DNA of 64,000 nt from Candidatus Zixiibacteriota bacterium (GCA_016933695.1 JAFGAL010000002.1:1-64000), one strand, 5' to 3'. Counted from the first letter of the stretch, positions 50,382 through 58,623 are shown. Translations and numbers: made by a program. The notes: generated from the sequence alone by a model not told the origin.

Positions 50382-51179
50382 TTATTGGGGTTTGGGGAAT
50401 TCATCTACTCGTTCAACGGTTGGTATGGTCGTTGAATGAATCATAACGCCAGTTTTTGCATCATATACATCTCTGGAATAATTTCGATAATACTCAGGCA
50501 CTTTGTCACCAGCGCGACCTTTCACCGCGAATGGTGGGATCCCCCGCATTGTAATCGACCAGACCGCCTTATTTTCAACATGGCGTTTATTTATAGTGAC
50601 CAATAAAGCACAGATTTCTTTTATTTCCAGAGTTGCAATTGAACTGATGATATCAAATAAACTCACCGAACCAGTTGTATCGGCAAAATCTAAAAATAGT
50701 TCTCCAATACCCTGCATTTGTTTTTCTGCTTTTTCTACTGGAGGAGGTGGCAAGAAATCGACGTCTTTTCCCGTGTATTTGGATTCTATTTTAATCAAGC
50801 GATAATCTTCCGGATTTATATAGACTTTAAATGTTCGGCGGTATGGATCAATCAATTCCGGAAAAGATTTCGATGTTAATTTGATATCAGTGAATTCCAC
50901 CACATACAATTCCCTGCCGTTGATTTTATTATGAAGGAAAGGCGTTTGGTCATCTTCAACTTTTAAAAGCGAAATACTCTTAATGTTTTTTTCCGTCGAA
51001 AATCCTTCGATTTTATCAAAGCCGGTATATTGTAATGCCATACGTTTGACAATCTCCATAGAGGGCATCTCGTCCGCTTCTATTTCCGATTCTGTCTGAT
51101 TAGTGTCCGGGGAACATAGGTTTGATGTGGAGAACATCAATAATACAGTAGCAATTAGATTTTTAACTATTGTATTCAT
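50382..51179 (-). CDS. secreted hypothetical protein bracketed by palindromic repeats
   Basis: A 265-residue protein with an N-terminal hydrophobic signal (MNTIVKNLIATVLLMFSTSNLC). The Cys could serve as a poor lipobox, though NLC is not a good match. The mature part has an acidic linker and a mixed domain with YVVEFTDIKLTSKSFPELIDPYRRTFKVYINPEDYRLIKIESKY, a pattern reminiscent of small extracytoplasmic PepSY-like folds. I do not recognise a family. GAGGATAG about 5 nt before ATG 51179 supports the start. It is more AT-rich than its neighbours and flanked on both sides by copies of the 19-bp palindrome, so it may have moved as a cassette. Confidence 0.7.
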   Translation of the reverse strand: MNTIVKNLIATVLLMFSTSNLCSPDTNQTESEIEADEMPSMEIVKRMALQYTGFDKIEGFSTEKNIKSISLLKVEDDQTPFLHNKINGRELYVVEFTDIKLTSKSFPELIDPYRRTFKVYINPEDYRLIKIESKYTGKDVDFLPPPPVEKAEKQMQGIGELFLDFADTTGSVSLFDIISSIATLEIKEICALLVTINKRHVENKAVWSITMRGIPPFAVKGRAGDKVPEYYRNYSRDVYDAKTGVMIHSTTIPTVERVDEFPKPQ

Positions 51180-51202
51180 TGAACTATCCTCAAAGATACA
51201 GT

Positions 51203-51221
51203 CCCACAGCAGAGCTGTGGG
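51203..51221. repeat. interspersed palindrome, copy 4
   Basis: A perfect CCCACAGC-AGA-GCTGTGGG without the TTACC tail, 23 nt upstream of the start codon of the bracketed gene. On that gene's mRNA it would form a strong hairpin near the 5' end. Confidence 0.85.
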
Positions 51222-51268
51222 CGACAAAAACACAATCCCCGTGTTTTAATCTCATAAGACAATCTCAA

Positions 51269-52393
51269 TTACAATATCTTCTGGAAGCCGAAGCGGAAGT
51301 ACAGGCCGCGGTAGTCCGAACCGTCGTACAGAAGTTCCGCGTCGCCGATGAAGAACACGCCATTCTCGCCGAGTCGCAAACCGCCGATACAGACGAAATC
51401 GGCGTTATTGGTACGATGCAGATGCTCTTCTATAACGGCTTCGGTGTCTTTTTCCAGAGTGGAATAGGTGATTTTATAGGAATTGCCGACGACACCGGCG
51501 CCGAGTTCCAGACACAGCGTCTCCGTGGTCGGAAAGGTCACCAAACACATTGCCGACCATCCGCCTCCCTCGACCGCCAGCCTGCAATCGTGCTCGTCGC
51601 CGTCGACATGTATGATACTCTTTCTTTCGGGGACAAAATGATACGCCCCCTCCATATACACCATTTTATTTATCCAGAATCCAAAAGACGCTTCCGCGGC
51701 GTGGTACACCCGGGACGAATCAAGCGTGAACGGCAAAAACGAATACCGCTCCCCCCATTCATTCAATCGGTATCGGAATCCCCGATAATATCCCCCCACG
51801 ACGGCACTGAACAGGATTTTGGATTTCATGGATTTTATTTCCTGCCCCTGTTCAAAGACATCGCCTTCGATTTCGGCCCTCGCCTGATCGGCATTGTCCA
51901 TTCTAATTCCGAGAGTATTGACGCCGGCCATAACAGTGTCGACTCTCCGGTTGGTGCTATCCAGCCCCTCTTCAAGTGCATTGATTCGCATTTCATGCCA
52001 ATAGACCTGTTTTTCCAATGGCGTGACGCGGTTTTCCAGAATGCTTTTGCAGTAACCCTGGAGTTCTTCGGTACTGGTTTCATTATCCGCGACCCGTTGT
52101 CGCAGATCATTAACGATGGTCATCGCTTCCCGGAAAATTTGCAGTAGTTGTTCGCGATCTTCCGTATACACGATTTGCCGTACGTATTTTTCTTCCCGGA
52201 TTATATTTTGCTCCACATCGGTAAGCTGTTCACCAAACAAAATACGGTCCAGCCCCTTCGCCGCGGCATAGCCAAGCAAAAACTTGGTAAGTTGCGCTAA
52301 AGCCTGAAGAATAATATGGGATTGAGGTTTTTGCGGGACGGCCGAGACAAGAAGCACCACAACCATGAATATCGTAATCAGTTTTTTTGTCAT
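51269..52393 (-). CDS. exported coiled-coil protein with C-terminal beta-barrel-like domain
   Basis: A 374-residue protein with a signal peptide (MTKKLITIFMVVVLLVSAV), a helical stretch, and a coiled coil (about 70-190, heptads in QLLQIFREAMTIVNDLRQRV and MRINALEEGLDSTNRRVDTVM). The C-terminal half (about 195-374) has Gly/Tyr-rich strands (FSAVVGGYYRGFRYRLNEWGERY, LGAGVVGNSYKITYS) and ends YFRFGFQKIL, resembling an outer-membrane barrel. It may be a surface or trimeric adhesin-like anchor; that is inference from layout. ATG 52393 was chosen as it begins the signal peptide. The last strand's terminal Leu is atypical, since many barrels end in Phe. Confidence 0.7.
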   Translation of the reverse strand: MTKKLITIFMVVVLLVSAVPQKPQSHIILQALAQLTKFLLGYAAAKGLDRILFGEQLTDVEQNIIREEKYVRQIVYTEDREQLLQIFREAMTIVNDLRQRVADNETSTEELQGYCKSILENRVTPLEKQVYWHEMRINALEEGLDSTNRRVDTVMAGVNTLGIRMDNADQARAEIEGDVFEQGQEIKSMKSKILFSAVVGGYYRGFRYRLNEWGERYSFLPFTLDSSRVYHAAEASFGFWINKMVYMEGAYHFVPERKSIIHVDGDEHDCRLAVEGGGWSAMCLVTFPTTETLCLELGAGVVGNSYKITYSTLEKDTEAVIEEHLHRTNNADFVCIGGLRLGENGVFFIGDAELLYDGSDYRGLYFRFGFQKIL

Positions 52394-52567
52394 CGTCACA
52401 ATCTTCGCTGTGTTGTAATCGTTGAAGGGAAAACCCAAAACCCATCAACCCGGTTTGGTCTAGTTATAAATGAAAATCGAATGTGCCAAACCGGTGTTCA
52501 CATTCAAGATAACAGACAGGGATGAAATAGTCAATCATTATCGGTGTTGTGTCGAGTTTCTCATGAT

Positions 52568-52651
52568 GCTCACGCATCATTCGGAACCCGACCTACTACG
52601 CTCACGCATCATTCGGAATCCAGCCCACCACGCCTGCGCGTCATTCCGGAA
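52568..52651. repeat. 32-bp tandem repeat, 2.6 degenerate copies
   Basis: Units at 52568-52599 and 52600-52631 share the first 19 bases (GCTCACGCATCATTCGGAA) and are similar thereafter. A third, partial and more diverged unit runs 52632-52651 (GCCTGCGCGTCATTCCGGAA). It lies in the 268-bp gap between two minus-strand genes, which otherwise holds no gene. There are too few units and no constant spacer for a CRISPR. Confidence 0.7.
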
Positions 52652-52661
52652 ATTGGTTTGC

Positions 52662-53441
52662 TCATTCCCCCAGTGCTTTTTGTATTTCCTCGCGGAGTTT
52701 GTCGCGCGGAGCCGCGTAGCCCCAGCCAACTTCTTTGCCGTTGATCATGATCCCGCGCGGGATCCGGTATTGCATCAGCACCATCCGGTCATCGGCCACG
52801 TATTCACGAAGCACCACTTTGTCGGCGAACTCGCCGACCACGTCGCGCACCCGCCCCGCCTCGTTGACACTGGTCAGGCAGAAGCTGTTCCAGAACAGAT
52901 CCACCGCGACTTTGCCCGGTATAGGATTGAACACATACTGCGATTCCATAAACTCCGGCGGTTCCACATCAAAACTCAGCGGCCACCACAGGAGCACTTC
53001 GTTTCCGCGCCGTGTGACCTCCGCTAATCCCTGTTTACGGAAAAACGACGCGGGCATGAAAAATATATCCCAGTCAAACCCCACCACCGCCAGCGCGCCT
53101 TTTCCCTGCCAGTTGGTCTCCGCCACCGCTTCAGCGATGAGCGCCCGTCCCACGCCTTTTTTTTGATGTTCGGGCGGCACCCAGAGACACGGCATCGCCA
53201 TGATATCCCGACCCGACAATCCCCAGGTATAGATCTCGATCGGCATCACGTAGGCCTTCCCCACGATCTCGTCGGCTATTGTCGCGACTTTGATCCGCAG
53301 TCCCTTCTCGATCATGTCCGTAAGCCAGGCCATGCGGATTTTCGCCGATCGGTCGATCTCCTCGCTTTCATTGACATGACTGCACGTTCCCACGAACGGT
53401 TCTTCCTCGGGCCGCATGTCATGAACATCGATCGCATCCAT
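52662..53441 (-). CDS. GNAT acetyltransferase with C-terminal YoaP-like thioredoxin-fold domain
   Basis: A 259-residue protein. The N-terminal GNAT domain (about 1-135) ends with the acetyl-CoA loop CLWVPPEHQKKGVGRALIAEAV, close to the Q-x-x-G-x-G/A consensus. The C-terminal third (about 190-259: VDLFWNSFCLTSVNEAGRVRDV, LREYVADDRM, YRIPRGIMINGKEVGWGYAAPRDKLREEI) resembles the YoaP-like thioredoxin-fold extension found on some GNATs. A single Cys sits where a CxxC would lie. ATG 53441 follows GAGAGGTG; the longer in-frame start was not used. Substrate unknown. A second GNAT gene precedes it by 31 nt. Confidence 0.8.
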   Translation of the reverse strand: MDAIDVHDMRPEEEPFVGTCSHVNESEEIDRSAKIRMAWLTDMIEKGLRIKVATIADEIVGKAYVMPIEIYTWGLSGRDIMAMPCLWVPPEHQKKGVGRALIAEAVAETNWQGKGALAVVGFDWDIFFMPASFFRKQGLAEVTRRGNEVLLWWPLSFDVEPPEFMESQYVFNPIPGKVAVDLFWNSFCLTSVNEAGRVRDVVGEFADKVVLREYVADDRMVLMQYRIPRGIMINGKEVGWGYAAPRDKLREEIQKALGE

Positions 53442-53472
53442 AACACCTCTCCCCAGAATAATTGTGACCTTA

Positions 53473-54036
53473 TCAACAGCGTAACCGGTCGAAATGCCGG
53501 CAGTAAATCGGGTACGCCGGATGATCGCAGTACAATTCAAATCCGGCTTTGACGAACAACGACTCCGGACCGGTCCAGACCTCGCCCGCCGGAAGGTTTT
53601 CGCCCCGCCGGGGAAAGGCCTGCACGTATCGGACTCCCCGTTTTTTCAAGTCACTGAGAATCTCCGCCAGAAAATAGTGCGCCAAGCCCATTTCGCGGAA
53701 CTCGGGGATGATAAACAAACAGGTGATCGCCCAGGCATCAACATCCCTGTCCAGATTATACGACGTTCGGAGTTTTTCCAGTCGGTCGCGTTGCAGGCAC
53801 TGGCACCATCCAATCGGCCGCTGGTCGGCATAGAGTAAATACCCGTCGTGATCGCCTTTCCGTGTGACAGCCGACCGCAGTTGCCGGTTTTCTTCCGCCG
53901 TCCGATCCGACCATCCTTTCCAGCTTTCTGTCCACCATGCCGTGCAGAAACACCATCCATGATCGTACTTGTCGCTGTGTATTTCAAAGAAATCCGTACG
54001 GCGGGTGTCTTCAAAACGATGTACCGATAGTTTCAT
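53473..54036 (-). CDS. GNAT-family N-acetyltransferase
   Basis: A 187-residue acetyltransferase. The fold is visible from strands GYLLYADQRPIGWCQCL and AWAITCLFIIPEFREMGLAHYFLAEIL, with the acetyl-CoA loop PEFREMGLAHYF (a variant of Q/R-x-x-G-x-A/G), then YVQAFPRRG and the C-terminal FVKAGFELYCDHP. An N-terminal aromatic/Cys segment (WCFCTAWWTESWKGWS) is notable and may help shape the substrate pocket. It lies in tandem with a second GNAT, so the pair may act on one pathway. Substrate unknown. Confidence 0.82.
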   Translation of the reverse strand: MKLSVHRFEDTRRTDFFEIHSDKYDHGWCFCTAWWTESWKGWSDRTAEENRQLRSAVTRKGDHDGYLLYADQRPIGWCQCLQRDRLEKLRTSYNLDRDVDAWAITCLFIIPEFREMGLAHYFLAEILSDLKKRGVRYVQAFPRRGENLPAGEVWTGPESLFVKAGFELYCDHPAYPIYCRHFDRLRC

Positions 54037-54196
54037 TATCTGTTCAACCCCGGATACGATGTTGATTCATGTTCGTCGTTCCCGACGGCATAGTGGTAAG
54101 CATGACTCTGAAATCACATCAAGGTTGAATGATCCGCTGTTCGTGATATACCATAATATACTATTCCGGGTGACACGGGAAAGGACTTTTTTGGAT

Positions 54197-54224
54197 AAAA
54201 AAGGCGGAGGTGGTCCTCCGCCTT
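54197..54224 (-). terminator. Rho-independent terminator of the OmpA-family gene
   Basis: A perfect 10-bp stem AAGGCGGAGG/CCTCCGCCTT (54201-54210 with 54215-54224) and 4-nt loop. On the minus strand a T-tract follows (54202-54197). It begins 22 bp after the stop codon at 54247. Confidence 0.9.
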
Positions 54225-54246
54225 CCGGTTTTTATGTATCGCGACA

Positions 54247-55788
54247 TTACTGCAAAATAATGATGTCGATTCTGCGGTTCTTGGCGCGACCCTCGGAAGT
54301 CTTGTTCGATGCGACCGGCCGTTCCGCCCCGTAACCGATGGAATTGATTCGGTCGGCGGGGATTGCCATTGCCTGACGAAGGTACTGCATCACCGAAAAG
54401 GCGCGTTTTTCCGACAGGCGAAGATTGGCCTTGGCATCGCCGGTGGCGTCGGTGTGTCCCTCCACCAGCAGTTTCGAGTTCGGAAACATACTGATGATTT
54501 CGGTGACTTTGGTGAGTAGCGGGACATGCTCATCCTTGATATCATCGGAGTTGACATCGAACGACAATCCCGGCAGACGAAGCACGATATCGTTGGTGGC
54601 ATTGTACAGCACCTGCCCCTGCGAGGGATTGATCAGTGCCTTGGCCGCCGCGAATTTTTCTTCGCGATCGCGGCGCACTTCCAATTCCGACGCGACTTCA
54701 TCGTGTGCCTGCTCCAGTTCTTTGAGTTCCGCATCTTTATTCTCGATCGTGGTCGCCAGTTCCTGCTTTTCACTCATCAGGGATTCGACCCGTTCCGCAA
54801 CCACGCCGGCCAGTTCGACCGGATCGGTCTCATCGGGAATCACTCCCAGCATGGTCGAGACGTTCGTCAGTTTTTCGGCGGTGGCGGCGAGGATTTCATT
54901 CTGCATGGCGTCGCGATCGTGCATGGCGTTAATGATCGTGATCATGCTGTCGGCCGCCGCTCCTGGGCCGTCATCAAACGGCAGCAGTTTCATGCCAAGT
55001 TTTTCCGCGACTCTCTGCATCTGGATTTCATACAGCAGGATCAGTTTTTCCCAGGCCTGGTCGTTACGTTCCAGCGCCCGCACCGTTTTGGCGATAGCCG
55101 AGGCATGCCGCGCTTCGTACTCCGCCAGTTTCGCCATCTCAATCGATTCGACCCGATTGTACCGGTCCGCATTCAGAATCGAATCAGCGCGCGAAATGGC
55201 ATGGGCGGCTTTGTTGTATGTCGACATCGCGAACTTGCCGGCATCATCGGCAATCGACTTGTCCATCAGCGCATCGGCAGTTCCGAGGATGTCCTCGCGA
55301 ATCGCTTCCATCTCGGCCGTTTCATACAGCGGCGCGGCCTTTTCAGCGTATTTGATCGCGCTCTGGACATTGCCGTCCTCGACACTCGCCGTGGCCCTGA
55401 CAAAGACCTGCTCGGCTTTGGCAAACGACTGCTCCGCCAGCATCGGGGCTTTGGCCGCGACCGCCCGCTGACGCGGTGCCAGATGTTCCGACAACGACAG
55501 TTTTGCGACTTCGACCGCCTTGAGGGCATTATCCGCCGACTCCATGAACAGGTTGACCGCGTTTTCAATCGTCTGTTGTTTTTTATTCTGTTCGATCGCC
55601 TGTGATGCCTGCAGATAGGATTTATCAGCCCTGGCATACACCTTCGGCGCGAACACTTCGGCCTCGACTATTTTCAGCGAGTCCATGCGGTTGGTGATTT
55701 TATCCCGCTGCGGTGAATCCTGCGCCGAACTCCCGGACACGCAAACCGCGATGACCGAACACAAAGCGACAAGTATGGTTTTCTTCAT
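54247..55788 (-). CDS. OmpA-family protein with long helical N-terminal region
   Basis: A 513-residue exported protein. The signal peptide (MKKTILVALCSVIAVCVSGSSAQ) is followed by Ala/Lys/Glu-rich helical repeats (about 30-370, as in AEQSFAKAEQVFVRATASVEDGNVQSAIKYAEKAAPLY), similar to DUF4398-type lipoprotein helices. The C-terminal OmpA peptidoglycan-binding domain (about 390-513) has LSFDVNSDDIKDEHVPLL, LLVEGHTDATGDAKANLRLSEKRA and INSIGYGAERPVASNKTSEGRAKNRRIDI, with the diaminopimelate-binding Asp and Arg. It likely tethers the envelope to peptidoglycan. ATG 55788 follows GGAGTG. Confidence 0.9.
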   Translation of the reverse strand: MKKTILVALCSVIAVCVSGSSAQDSPQRDKITNRMDSLKIVEAEVFAPKVYARADKSYLQASQAIEQNKKQQTIENAVNLFMESADNALKAVEVAKLSLSEHLAPRQRAVAAKAPMLAEQSFAKAEQVFVRATASVEDGNVQSAIKYAEKAAPLYETAEMEAIREDILGTADALMDKSIADDAGKFAMSTYNKAAHAISRADSILNADRYNRVESIEMAKLAEYEARHASAIAKTVRALERNDQAWEKLILLYEIQMQRVAEKLGMKLLPFDDGPGAAADSMITIINAMHDRDAMQNEILAATAEKLTNVSTMLGVIPDETDPVELAGVVAERVESLMSEKQELATTIENKDAELKELEQAHDEVASELEVRRDREEKFAAAKALINPSQGQVLYNATNDIVLRLPGLSFDVNSDDIKDEHVPLLTKVTEIISMFPNSKLLVEGHTDATGDAKANLRLSEKRAFSVMQYLRQAMAIPADRINSIGYGAERPVASNKTSEGRAKNRRIDIIILQ

Positions 55789-55826
55789 GGCAAACACTCC
55801 ATATGTTTATGATAGTATTTCATCCA

Positions 55827-55856
55827 AGTATAGCACCAGAACAGCAGGAGACGCAA
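55827..55856 (-). promoter_or_regulatory. sigma70-type promoter of the OmpA-family gene
   Basis: TTGCGT at 55856-55851, an 18-nt spacer and TATACT at 55832-55827 on the minus strand, giving a leader of about 32 nt with the GGAGTG ribosome site. Confidence 0.5.
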
Positions 55857-55884
55857 GATTGAAAACGGACACGATTCGTGGGAA

Positions 55885-56763
55885 TCACTTTGGTCCGTAT
55901 CGCCGTTCCACGATATACACCCCGCCGATAATCATCGCCGCACCGACAACCGTAAACAGCCCCACCTGTTCCTGCAGAACCGGAACCGCCACGGCGGTAG
56001 TTACCAGCGGTTCGAGGTAAATAAACACACCGGCGTCGGTCGCGCCTTTGCGGGCCAGACCCTCCACCCACAGCCAATGCGCCACTCCCAGGCATAACAC
56101 CCCCAAAAATAAGAGTACCAGGATAATAGGTAACGGCAGGGTGATAAACGTGTCGACCGATGATGTCCCCAGGCAATAGGCCACCAGAAATACCATCGGC
56201 AACAGCATCAGATAATACGTCAATACCAGCGTATTGACCCGACGGGAGATATTGCGCGTGACAATGGTATATACGGTCCAGGTAACACAACTGGCCAGGA
56301 TCAGCCAGTCCCCGAACGACTGCAACCAGTCGAGTCGATGCAATCGTCCCTTCGATACCAGCAGTATCACCCCAACCGCCGCGAGGATGATGCCGACGGT
56401 GCGCCGGGGCGTGATTTTCTCCCGCAGGAACACTGCCGATGCGGCCGCAATAAACACCGGAACCGTGGCGATCAGCCAACCGGTGTTGGTCGCGGTGGTA
56501 TAATTCAATCCGACCGCCTGAATCCAGAAATGAAAACCCAGCACGGCCGAAGAAAACAACAGGATTGCGATGTCGCCGCGTCCCGGCGACCACCTGCTCT
56601 TTTTAAACGCCAGAATGATGCGCAACGAAAGCACGCCGAGGAGCAGACGTATTGCGATGATTTCGGTCGGCGTGAGATAGGCCAGCGCCATTTTGGTGCC
56701 GACAAACGATGCCCCCCAGAGAACGGCCACGGTCAGAAGTATCGCATTTGTCATAGTCGTCAT
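55885..56763 (-). CDS. EamA/DMT-family transporter, member 1
   Basis: A 292-residue protein with ten membrane helices in two EamA halves, for example NAILLTVAVLWGASFVGTKMALAYLTPTEIIAIRLLLGVLSL in the first and LVLTYYLMLLPMVFLVAYCL with EPLVTTAVAVPVLQEQVGLFTVVGAAMIIGGVYIV in the second. Such proteins move metabolites or drugs across the inner membrane; the substrate cannot be told. The start may be ATG 56754, three codons in, since GATAAT lies just before. It is divergent from a second EamA gene. Confidence 0.85.
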   Translation of the reverse strand: MTTMTNAILLTVAVLWGASFVGTKMALAYLTPTEIIAIRLLLGVLSLRIILAFKKSRWSPGRGDIAILLFSSAVLGFHFWIQAVGLNYTTATNTGWLIATVPVFIAAASAVFLREKITPRRTVGIILAAVGVILLVSKGRLHRLDWLQSFGDWLILASCVTWTVYTIVTRNISRRVNTLVLTYYLMLLPMVFLVAYCLGTSSVDTFITLPLPIILVLLFLGVLCLGVAHWLWVEGLARKGATDAGVFIYLEPLVTTAVAVPVLQEQVGLFTVVGAAMIIGGVYIVERRYGPK

Positions 56764-56810
56764 ATTATCGGCGTCGTGTTAATTTCATCGACAACGACGC
56801 GCGTGCATCC

Positions 56811-56830
56811 TATATTGAAAGATCAATATA
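56811..56830. promoter_or_regulatory. inverted repeat between the divergent EamA genes
   Basis: A perfect 8-bp inverted repeat, TATATTGA, loop AAGA, TCAATATA. It lies 14 nt before the ATG of the plus-strand transporter and would overlap its ribosome site region. It could be an operator or a 5' hairpin in that mRNA. No U-tract follows. Confidence 0.4.
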
Positions 56831-56843
56831 AGGAAATGATGTG

Positions 56844-57731
56844 ATGGTCCGCCAGGGAACTTTATACCTGACATTATTCGTAGCGACATTTGCGGTCTCC
56901 TGGGCGGCCATTATTATCAAATTCACCGATGCCGGACCGATCCCCAATGCTTTTTATCGCATGGCGCTGGCCGCGTTTATTCTTGCCATCCCCTCCGCCG
57001 CCAAAACCGTCCGGACCTGGCGTGGCTTGAATCGGAGACAACGGACACTGTTACTGCTTTCCGGTTTTTTCCTTGGGTTGCATTTTATCACCTGGGTGAG
57101 TTCGCTGTTTTACACCACCATCTCCAATTCCATTATACTCGTTTCGACCAATCCGGTTTTCGTGATGATTATGGAACGGCTCTTTTTCAAACAAAAGGCC
57201 CCCGTTCGGTCGGTGATCGGCATGAGCACGGCCATTGCCGGGATGATTGTCATTGCCGGCGGCGATATCAATCTGGGACGGGAATATATCATCGGCGACA
57301 TCCTGGCGGTGATCGGGGCGGTTTGTGTGGCGATCTATCTCATCATCGGCCGGAGCCTGCGATCACTGGTCGACAATCTCAGTTACACGTTTCCGGTGTA
57401 TGCTACGGCGGCGGGCACGATTCTGATCTGCGGTCTGTTCAACGGCGACAATTTGACCGACTATCCCTCGAAAACCTGGCTGTTGTTTTTACTGCTGGCG
57501 CTTGTCCCGACCCTGATGGGGCATTCGTTGTACAATTGGCTGCTAAAATTCCTTCCCGCGCATCTGGTGGCAACCACGGTCCTCGGCGAACCGATCGGCG
57601 CCACGGTGCTGGCGATTGTCTTTTTTCAAGAAATCCCTGGATGGGCCACCGTGATCGGCGGCGTGATGATCCTTTCGGGCATCTTTGTGGTGATGAAACG
57701 ACCAAAAAGTAGGTCGCCAGGGAGGCAATAA
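56844..57731 (+). CDS. EamA/DMT-family transporter, member 2
   Basis: A 295-residue protein with ten membrane helices and two EamA repeats: LFVATFAVSWAAIIIKFTDAGPIPNAFYRMALAAFILAIPSA opens the first, and LVPTLMGHSLYNWLLKFLPAHLVATTVLGEPIGATVLAIVFFQEIP ends the second. It starts at ATG 56844 with AAGGA about 10 nt upstream. Sequence differs widely from the other EamA protein, so it is not a recent duplicate. Substrate unknown. Confidence 0.87.
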   Translation: MVRQGTLYLTLFVATFAVSWAAIIIKFTDAGPIPNAFYRMALAAFILAIPSAAKTVRTWRGLNRRQRTLLLLSGFFLGLHFITWVSSLFYTTISNSIILVSTNPVFVMIMERLFFKQKAPVRSVIGMSTAIAGMIVIAGGDINLGREYIIGDILAVIGAVCVAIYLIIGRSLRSLVDNLSYTFPVYATAAGTILICGLFNGDNLTDYPSKTWLLFLLLALVPTLMGHSLYNWLLKFLPAHLVATTVLGEPIGATVLAIVFFQEIPGWATVIGGVMILSGIFVVMKRPKSRSPGRQ

Positions 57732-57840
57732 AAGCACACGATTGACCGCCGGCCCGATTTTTATTCTTAGACTTGGTGTTACCTTGTAAAACCACTGGTA
57801 TGCAAGCCATTGCATATTATTGTACTTTTATTGAACACCC

Positions 57841-57856
57841 TGTGAAAACAATCACA
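57841..57856. promoter_or_regulatory. perfect CRP/FNR-type operator TGTGA-N6-TCACA
   Basis: TGTGA at 57841-57845, AAACAA, TCACA at 57852-57856: an exact match to the CRP-family consensus. Its centre is about 77 nt upstream of the start of transcription predicted from the sigma54-type element at 57901-57914. It could control the PEP-CTERM gene. The cognate regulator is not in the window. Confidence 0.5.
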
Positions 57857-57900
57857 CATATTCGGTATATATGACATTGTCCCGCAATGATTTGCATATC

Positions 57901-57914
57901 GGCATAAAAGTTGC
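57901..57914 (+). promoter_or_regulatory. sigma54-type (-24/-12) promoter of the PEP-CTERM gene
   Basis: GG at 57901-57902, ten bases, GC at 57913-57914, in the context CGGCAtaaaagTTGCAA, close to TGGCAC-N5-TTGCA. Predicted start near 57926, leaving a 35-nt leader with GAAGGA before ATG 57961. A TTGACA at 57921 with a TATTGA overlapping the ribosome site is a less suitable sigma70 alternative. Confidence 0.5.
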
Positions 57915-57960
57915 AACATATTGACAAAACCAATTTCATCAGCTATTGAAGGAAATGCAC

Positions 57961-58560
57961 ATGCGACAGAGGATTTTGCTGGCACTTGTTGGGCTTATGC
58001 TTCTGGCAATGCCTGCGGCGACCTTTGCAACTCCAACCATGGTCGAAAACATTCATACCAACTGGACGTTCCTTGGAGACTTGCACACTTACGATTATGC
58101 TTCCAGTATTGACTTTTTCGATCATTGTCCGGATGGTATTCTGGGCGGAGTTGTGATTGGAACCCGTTCCGATCTTCCGTCTCAACTCAGCTGGGGCCAC
58201 ACTCTTCCTTCTGACCTTTCCGTTCCTCCGGGACAGGTTTTACGCGCGAAACTGTGGATTGACGGATACGCCATTGACGAGAACGACAACTATGTCGCAA
58301 TCGAAGACACCTATGACTGGGATCCGCTCAACCATCGTTTCTTCGACAACTCCACCTACGATCTTACGAACATCGACACTCCCGGCTTCTGGAATGATGG
58401 AACTCTTGATGTAACCATTTTTGCCGGTGAACGATGTCTGCAGATCGACCACGCTGTATTGATGGTCGATTATGTCAGCGCCGCTGTGCCGGAGCCGGCC
58501 ACGCTGGCTCTTTTGGGCATGGGTCTGGCAGGACTGGGTTTGTATCGTCGCAGAAAATAG
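57961..58560 (+). CDS. PEP-CTERM sorting-domain protein
   Basis: A 199-residue exported protein with a signal peptide (MRQRILLALVGLMLLAMPAATFA) and the C-terminal sorting signal VPEPATLALLGMGLAGLGLYRRRK, split here as the PEP box, a membrane helix and a basic end. Such proteins are processed by exosortase and released or anchored in the extracellular matrix. The mature middle is beta-rich with several Asp (DHCPDGILGGVVIGTRSD, DEDTYDWDPLNH-like) and a Cys pair. No exosortase gene is in the window. ATG 57961 follows GAAGGAAATGCAC. Known PEP-CTERM genes are often sigma54-dependent, in line with the promoter above. Confidence 0.9.
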   Translation: MRQRILLALVGLMLLAMPAATFATPTMVENIHTNWTFLGDLHTYDYASSIDFFDHCPDGILGGVVIGTRSDLPSQLSWGHTLPSDLSVPPGQVLRAKLWIDGYAIDENDNYVAIEDTYDWDPLNHRFFDNSTYDLTNIDTPGFWNDGTLDVTIFAGERCLQIDHAVLMVDYVSAAVPEPATLALLGMGLAGLGLYRRRK

Positions 58561-58579
58561 CCTGATACTGATGATAAGA

Positions 58580-58608
58580 ACCGTCGACCTGGTCGGCGGT
58601 TTTTTTTT
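58580..58608 (+). terminator. Rho-independent terminator of the PEP-CTERM gene
   Basis: A 9-bp stem ACCGTCGAC/GTCGGCGGT with one G-U pair, loop CTG, followed by nine T from 58600. It begins 20 bp after the stop codon. Confidence 0.9.
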
Positions 58609-58623
58609 GCCTGAAATATCGAA

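Noticed and set aside
52568-52651. CRISPR array
   Set aside because: Units are directly adjacent with no spacers, only 2.6 copies, and no cas genes are in the window.
54526-55605. 359-codon plus-strand frame opposite the OmpA-family gene
   Set aside because: Antisense shadow; translation is Phe/Arg/His-rich low-complexity sequence typical of the complement of Ala/Lys/Glu-rich coding DNA.
57921-57949. Sigma70 promoter TTGACA-N17-TATTGA for the PEP-CTERM gene
   Set aside because: Its -10 overlaps the ribosome site, so transcription would start after it. The sigma54-type element 20 nt upstream leaves an intact leader and is preferred, though not proven.
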